Shown here: piece by piece, positions 5,706 through 9,664 of the stretch
How positions within the stretch are numbered: the stretch's first letter is position 1
How the letters are laid out: every line of letters begins with the position of its first letter
Assembly (NCBI GenBank): GCA_938041695.1
Contig: CALISI010000049.1
Span: forward strand, 1 to 9,664
Length of the DNA stretch: 9,664 nt
Direction: 5' to 3'
From: an uncultured Actinomyces sp.
Lineage (GTDB): Bacteria > Actinomycetota > Actinomycetes > Actinomycetales > Actinomycetaceae
Translations under genes and position numbers: made by a program
Notes under the pieces: generated by a model
Databases searched by the model: none
The model's input: only the letters and a program-made list of their open reading frames with translations
What the model was told of the DNA's origin: nothing

Positions 5706-6947
5706 TCAGTCGTTCCACGTGAACTTTTCGGGGCCGATCTCGCCGGTCGTGCCGATCATCCAGCCGCCGCGCGCCAGCGCGAAGGACTGACCGGTCTGCG
5801 TGTTCCAGCAGCTGATGCCGTCCTGCGTGGAGTGGCAGGCGTAGTCGCCCTTCGTCGCGGCCGCGCCGTAGGCGAGGGCGTTGCCGCCGTTCGGCGAAGC
5901 GCTCTCACAGGACTGTCCCGCCTTATCCTTCGTGGCGGTCAGGACGCCGACCTTGTTGCCGGTGCAGGAGGCGAAGCCGTCCTCAGCCCAGTCGGACTCG
6001 CCTATGCCGCAGCTGACACCGTCAGCGGTGAAGGAGCAGGTGATATTCCCGGACGGCGAGGAGAAGGAGTCGACGGTAATCGCACCGGCGGGGGCCGGGT
6101 ACTTCACGGGTTCCTCGGTCGTGGCGCTCGCAGAAGGCGTCGGGGTCGACGAGGACGAGGAGGACGACGAGCTCGGGCTCGAACCGGCCGCGGGCCCCTC
6201 GTACCCGCGCGTGAACACGTAGATGACGAACGCGAGGAGGACCGCCGCAGTCACGGCGAGGACACCGAGAATGACCGCCATGACGGGGAAGCCACGCTTT
6301 TCCTTGACCTCGGCAGCCGGAGCAGCGCTGTGCGGGGCGCTCGGCTGGACCTGGTAGGAGGCGCCCGCACCCGGGTACGCCTGCGGCGTGGGCTGCGTGC
6401 GCGCGGGGGCGCCCGACGCGCTGGGGTAGGACGAACCTGCGGATGCGCTCGGGTAGACGGCGGTTGCCTCGGGATCCTGGGCGGCCTTGCCACCCAGGAT
6501 GGACTGACGCTGCACCTGGGCGACGACCTGCTCGCGCGCACCCACCTTCGGGACGGGCGCGTTCGAGCCGACGACCGCGGAGTAGGGGGTGGTGCGCTCG
6601 ATCTGCGAGTAGGAGTTCACGCCGCCCTGACCCAGGACGTACATGCCGGACTCGGAGGTGCGGATCGAGGAACCGGCGACTGCGCCCGACACGTCTCCAT
6701 TCATGACGAGGTAGCCATTGGAGTCGATGTAGCCGTCGTAGTCGTCGCGCGCTTCGAGGGCCGCGTTGACCTGCGGATCGTTGAACTGGTGCAACCAGTC
6801 GAGCAGCCCGCGATAGGCGCGCGGGTGGGCGGCCACCACCGGGCGCAGCTCGGGGTAGCGGTACGCCAGCTGGCGCAGCGCTTCAGCGTCGGTCGACGGG
6901 TCCTGGGCAGCCGCCGCAGGGTTGTCGAAATGCAGCTCTTCAGCCAT
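5706..6947 (-). CDS. Variant leucine-rich-repeat (LRV) domain, single-pass membrane protein with Cys-rich outer domain
   Basis: The protein has 413 residues. The N-terminus (about 7-67) reads like the actinobacterial LRV domain: D-N-P-A, Y-R-Y-P-E-L-R-P-V-V-A-A-H-P, Y-R-G-L-L-D-W-L and F-N-D-P-Q-V. A low-complexity Ala/Pro/Ser/Tyr linker (about 155-210, with a repeated Y-P-S-A-S) leads to one membrane segment (about 221-246) preceded by K-E-K-R, so the N-terminus is probably cytoplasmic. Outside come nine consecutive Ser (259-267), a Thr/Pro spacer, and a domain (about 290-413) starting S-S-P-S-G-N-I-T-C-S-F with six Cys (304, 313, 328, 347, 371, 380), enough for three disulfides. Its function is unknown; the layout suggests a link between a cytoplasmic interaction domain and the envelope. 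ATG 6947 is chosen because GGAG lies 5 nt upstream; the frame stays open to 6986 without a better signal. Confidence 0.8.
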   Translation of the reverse strand: MAEELHFDNPAAAAQDPSTDAEALRQLAYRYPELRPVVAAHPRAYRGLLDWLHQFNDPQVNAALEARDDYDGYIDSNGYLVMNGDVSGAVAGSSIRTSESGMYVLGQGGVNSYSQIERTTPYSAVVGSNAPVPKVGAREQVVAQVQRQSILGGKAAQDPEATAVYPSASAGSSYPSASGAPARTQPTPQAYPGAGASYQVQPSAPHSAAPAAEVKEKRGFPVMAVILGVLAVTAAVLLAFVIYVFTRGYEGPAAGSSPSSSSSSSSSTPTPSASATTEEPVKYPAPAGAITVDSFSSPSGNITCSFTADGVSCGIGESDWAEDGFASCTGNKVGVLTATKDKAGQSCESASPNGGNALAYGAAATKGDYACHSTQDGISCWNTQTGQSFALARGGWMIGTTGEIGPEKFTWND

Positions 6948-7062
6948 CGAAACTCCAGACTTCACGGTCACGAGGTTGTTACACAATACCGCGATCAGGG
7001 GTCACAAGTGAAACCTTCACCATATTTTTCCCACCATGCGGCGCTGTCACTTGACACAAGCT
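6948..7062. promoter_or_regulatory. nrdG-LRV gene intergenic region with short inverted repeats
   Basis: This 115-bp, comparatively AT-rich gap should hold the LRV gene promoter (- strand). Possible -10 boxes are TATTGT (6982-6987) and TATGGT (7019-7024), neither with a convincing -35. Two related inverted repeats, TCACAAGTGA (7002-7011) and TGTCACTTGACA (7045-7056), could be operator sites. No clear terminator for nrdG was found, so read-through from nrdDG is possible. Confidence 0.35.
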
Positions 7063-7875
7063 CTACGACTCCCCACGGAAGATAAACCTGTCAAAGCCCA
7101 GGGTTTCGATGTCCCGCGCGAGGGAGCGAACCTGGTCGTCCCACCCCGGCCTCGTCGCACAGAACCCATCGGGCGTGCCCATGTCGCGAGCCTGCTGGAG
7201 CGCGAAGGTCCTCGCCCCCATCTCTCTCGCGCGCGCCGCAACCTCGAAGCCGTCGGAGGGGCCGTCGGGGTAGACGGTCAGGCGCACCTCGTGGTCCACC
7301 TCGGGGTGGGCCAGGACGATGCCCAGCGACTCCCACGCCCGCTTCCCGGCACCCGCGCGCCCGGCCACGGCCTCGTAGTTACCCCGGGTCGCCTTCACGT
7401 CGATGCCCACCCAATCGACGAGGCCCGCACCCAGCAGCTCCGCCAGGCGGCGCGGGTAGGGGCCCGCGGTGTGCAGGCCGACGCCGAAGCCGAGCTCGCG
7501 CACGCGCGCCATCGCCGCGCCCAGCGCGATCTGACGCGTCGCCTCGCCGCCCGAGAACACGACGCCATCGAGGAGGCCGCGGCGGCGCGCCAGCAGATCC
7601 TCGAGCGTGCTCCACGCGACCACGCCCGGGATACGCGGGTCGATAATCGCGCTGTTGTGGCAGTACGGGCACGCCCACGGGCACCCCTGCAGGAACAGGG
7701 ACGCCGCGAACTTGCCCGGCCAGTCGACGGTCGACATCGGGACGAGGCCCGCGATCTGCAGGTCGTCCGGCGTCCACTCGCGATTCGCTCGCCCCCCGAC
7801 GAGGCCGGGGCCGCCCAGGCTCAGCATGCCCTCCCGGGGAGCCCCGGCCTCGTCGCAGTGGGGACGGGCGCCCAC
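7063..7875 (-). CDS. nrdG: Anaerobic ribonucleoside-triphosphate reductase activating protein (radical SAM)
   Basis: NrdG uses a 4Fe-4S cluster and S-adenosylmethionine to make the glycyl radical on NrdD. The motif C-P-W-A-C-P-Y-C-H-N is the radical-SAM CxxxCxxC (Cys49, 53 and 56 counted from the ATG at 7827). F-S-G-G-E (91-95) is the SAM-binding loop, and the lead-in D-D-L-Q-I-A-G-L-V-P-M-S-T-V-D-W-P-G-K is typical of actinobacterial NrdG. Two starts are possible. GTG 7875 (270 aa) lies 1 nt after the nrdD stop, with GGGGAG 8 nt upstream, which suggests translational coupling. ATG 7827 (254 aa) has GGGAGG only 2 nt upstream. I prefer the GTG, with limited confidence. The extra N-terminal residues and a segment near the C-terminus (C-A-T-R-P-G-W) are encoded by copies of the 13-base repeated word. 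Confidence 0.9.
   Translation of the reverse strand: MGARPHCDEAGAPREGMLSLGGPGLVGGRANREWTPDDLQIAGLVPMSTVDWPGKFAASLFLQGCPWACPYCHNSAIIDPRIPGVVAWSTLEDLLARRRGLLDGVVFSGGEATRQIALGAAMARVRELGFGVGLHTAGPYPRRLAELLGAGLVDWVGIDVKATRGNYEAVAGRAGAGKRAWESLGIVLAHPEVDHEVRLTVYPDGPSDGFEVAARAREMGARTFALQQARDMGTPDGFCATRPGWDDQVRSLARDIETLGFDRFIFRGES
7144..7156 (+). repeat. Copy of the 13-base word near the 3' end of nrdG
   Basis: The word CCCCGGCCTCGTC occurs exactly here. Including the next bases GCA, this 16-mer is identical to 7842-7857. The two copies are read in different frames of nrdG (C-A-T-R-P-G versus C-D-E-A-G), so the identity is at DNA rather than protein level. Confidence 0.55.
7797..7855. repeat. Perfect 15-bp inverted repeat at the start of nrdG
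   Basis: 7797-7811 and 7841-7855 are exact reverse complements over 15 bases, each containing the 13-base word CCCCGGCCTCGTC, with a 29-nt loop. The hairpin spans the region between the two candidate nrdG starts; the ATG at 7827 lies in the loop and the GTG at 7875 lies outside. In the nrdDG mRNA it could modulate translation of nrdG. Confidence 0.65.
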
Positions 7876-7876
7876 G

Positions 7877-9664
7877 TCAGCGGCTCCCCGCGGGAGGGAA
7901 CGCGCTGACGAGCTCACCGTGCGCGTCCGCGGCGGTCTCGGAGAACATCTGGCGCTCGTGGTACTCGCCCTTCTTGCCGATGTTGAAGGACTGGACCGGG
8001 CGGAAGTAGCCCATGACGCGCGTCCACACCTCGCAGACCTGCGGCTCGGCGTCGGGGTGAGCGGCAGCGCACTTGTCGCAGGTGAAGTGCTCACCGGCCA
8101 GGTAGCCGTGGACCGGGCAGATCGAGAAGGTCGGAGTGATCGTGATGTAGGGGACCTTGAAGGCCGTCAGCGAGCGGCGCACCATCTCCTTGCAGGCCTC
8201 GCCCGAGGAGACACGCTCACCCATGTACAGGTGCAGGACCGTGCCGCCCGTGTACTTGCCCTGTAGGATCTCCTGATCCTCGAGGGCCTGGAATGGGTCA
8301 TCCGTGTACGCGACCGGCAGCTGCGAGGAGTTCGTGTAGTACGGCTCAGCGTCCGCGCCCGCCTGAATGATGTCAGGGAAGCGCTTGCGATCCTCCTTCG
8401 CGAAGCGGTACGTCGTGCCCTCCGCAGGCGTCGCCTCCAGGTTGTACATGTGGCCGGTGGCCTCCTGGAGCTGGACCATGCGCTCGCGCACGCGGTCCAG
8501 GATGCGCACGCACATGTCGAAGCCGCGCGGGTCTGTCAGGTCGTAGGCGTCGTCGCTGAAGTTGCGCACCATCTCGTTCATGCCGTTGACGCCGATCGTC
8601 GAGAAGTGGTTATCGAGCGTGCCCAGGTAGCGCTGCGAGTAGGGGAAGAGGCCGTGATCCATGTGGTACTGGATGGTCTCGCGCTTGATCTCGAGGGACT
8701 TCGAGGCCAGGTCAATGAGCTCATCCATGCGCGCGAGGAGGCCCTCCTCGTCACCCTTGTACAGGTAGCCGAGGCGCGCCATATTCAGCGTAACCACACC
8801 GATCGAGCCCGTGAGCTCCGCCGACCCAAAGAGGCCGTTGCCGCGCTTGAGGAGCTCGCGCAGGTCCAGCTGCAGGCGGCAGCACATCGAGCGGATCATG
8901 TGCGGGTCCAGGTCCGAGTTGATGAAGTTCTGGAAGTAGGGCAGGCCATACTTTGCCGTCATGTCGAAGAGGGCGTCGACATTCTCGCCCTCCCAATCAA
9001 AGTCGGGCGTGATGTTGTACGTCGGGATCGGGAACGTGAAGACGCGGCCGTCCGCGTCCCCGCCCGTCATGACCTCGATGAACGCGCGGTTAATGAGGTC
9101 CATTTCCCGCTGCAGCTCGCCGTAGGTGAAGTCGACGACCTCATCGCCGATGAGAGGATGCTCGTCGGCCAGGTCGTCCGGGCAGGTCCAGTCGAAGGTC
9201 AGGTTCGTGAACGGGCACTGGCTGCCCCAGCGCGAGGGCACGTTCAGGTTGTAGATGAGCTCCTGCATGCACTGCACGATCTCCTCGTACTCCATGTCGT
9301 CCAGGCGCACGAAGGGGGCCATGTAGGTGTCGAAGGAGGAGAACGCCTGGGCGCCCGCCCACTCGTTCTGGAGGGTGCCGAGGAAGTTGACGATCTGGCC
9401 GCAGGCCGACGAGAAATGGCGCGGCGGGGCCGAGGCGATCGCGCCGCCCACGCCGTTGAAGCCCTCCTGGATGAGGCGCTTGAGCGACCAACCCGCGCAG
9501 TATCCGGCGAACATGTCGAGGTCGTGAATGTGGTAGTCGCCCTCACGGTGCGGGGCGCCGATCTCGGGGGTGTAGACGTGTTCGAGCCAGTAGTTGGCGA
9601 CGATCTTGCCCGCCGAGTTCAGGATCAGGCCGCCCAGCGAATACCCCTGGTTTGCGTTGGCGTT
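7877..9664 (-). CDS. nrdD: Anaerobic ribonucleoside-triphosphate reductase (class III), N-terminus outside window
   Basis: The frame is open from the right edge to TGA at 7877-7879, giving 595 residues; the N-terminal part (ATP-cone and start) is cut off. NrdD reduces ribonucleoside triphosphates to deoxy forms without oxygen, using a glycyl radical made by NrdG. Supporting blocks are H-I-H-D-L-D (about 45-50 of the fragment), C-G-Q-I-V-N-F-L-G-T-L-Q-N-E-W, the active-site-like M-C-C-R-L-Q-L-D, and T-F-S-I-C-P-V-H-G-Y. Four Cys near the C-terminus (S-I-C, C-D-K-C and V-C-E-V-W) would hold the structural zinc. R-V-M-G-Y-F carries the radical Gly, 43 residues from the end. The nrdG start lies 1 nt (GTG) or 49 nt (ATG) beyond its stop. 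The promoter lies beyond the window. Confidence 0.95.
   Translation of the reverse strand, partial: NANANQGYSLGGLILNSAGKIVANYWLEHVYTPEIGAPHREGDYHIHDLDMFAGYCAGWSLKRLIQEGFNGVGGAIASAPPRHFSSACGQIVNFLGTLQNEWAGAQAFSSFDTYMAPFVRLDDMEYEEIVQCMQELIYNLNVPSRWGSQCPFTNLTFDWTCPDDLADEHPLIGDEVVDFTYGELQREMDLINRAFIEVMTGGDADGRVFTFPIPTYNITPDFDWEGENVDALFDMTAKYGLPYFQNFINSDLDPHMIRSMCCRLQLDLRELLKRGNGLFGSAELTGSIGVVTLNMARLGYLYKGDEEGLLARMDELIDLASKSLEIKRETIQYHMDHGLFPYSQRYLGTLDNHFSTIGVNGMNEMVRNFSDDAYDLTDPRGFDMCVRILDRVRERMVQLQEATGHMYNLEATPAEGTTYRFAKEDRKRFPDIIQAGADAEPYYTNSSQLPVAYTDDPFQALEDQEILQGKYTGGTVLHLYMGERVSSGEACKEMVRRSLTAFKVPYITITPTFSICPVHGYLAGEHFTCDKCAAAHPDAEPQVCEVWTRVMGYFRPVQSFNIGKKGEYHERQMFSETAADAHGELVSAFPPAGSR

Noticed and set aside
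5694..7085. A 463-codon plus-strand frame
   Set aside because: Antisense to the LRV-domain gene, whose own frame has a membrane segment, ordered domains and an RBS.
7825..7827. ATG 7827 as the nrdG start
   Set aside because: Its GGGAGG is only 2 nt away, while GTG 7875 has better RBS spacing and lies 1 nt after the nrdD stop. The choice is not secure.

Overview
The window is a GC-rich stretch from an actinobacterium. The protein styles (copper nitrite reductase tail, LytR_C membrane protein, variant leucine-rich-repeat membrane protein, class III ribonucleotide reductase with its activase) fit a facultatively anaerobic member of the Actinomycetaceae, such as Schaalia or Actinomyces. That assignment is inference from protein character and base composition, not from a search.

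Left part (1-2964, all + strand): the 3' end of a two-domain copper oxidase/nitrite reductase closes with a strong hairpin terminator. It is followed by a 12-segment MFS transporter and an App1-type (DUF2183) phosphatase-like protein. Both of the latter have a -10-like hexamer 6-7 nt upstream of the start codon and no room for a normal leader, so they look leaderless.

Middle (2965-3587): 623 bp without a credible gene. It contains an AT-rich patch and a series of inverted repeats: a 12-bp-arm repeat enclosing 81 nt, a nested 12+6 bp double stem, a pair of competing hairpins ending in TTTT, and further small palindromes. A TYGCACG heptamer recurs five times. This is the least explained part of the window.

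Right part: a LytR_C-domain membrane protein (-) and an acyl-CoA-dehydrogenase-family flavoprotein (+) diverge from a shared 188-bp promoter region. The flavoprotein converges on a gene for an LRV-domain, single-pass membrane protein (-), with a bidirectional 16-bp hairpin terminator between them. Upstream of that gene lies the anaerobic ribonucleotide reductase operon nrdD-nrdG (-). nrdD runs off the right edge and lacks its N-terminus; nrdG starts 1 nt after the nrdD stop if the GTG start is right.

Functionally, the nitrite reductase tail and NrdD/NrdG point to growth with little or no oxygen. The other genes are general membrane or envelope and metabolic functions with no clear joint pathway. 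Besides the intergenic palindromes, the main unexpected signal is a 13-base word, CCCCGGCCTCGTC. It occurs exactly four times (three of them in or at the edges of nrdG, in different reading frames or orientations) and once with one mismatch, which suggests a small dispersed repeat family.
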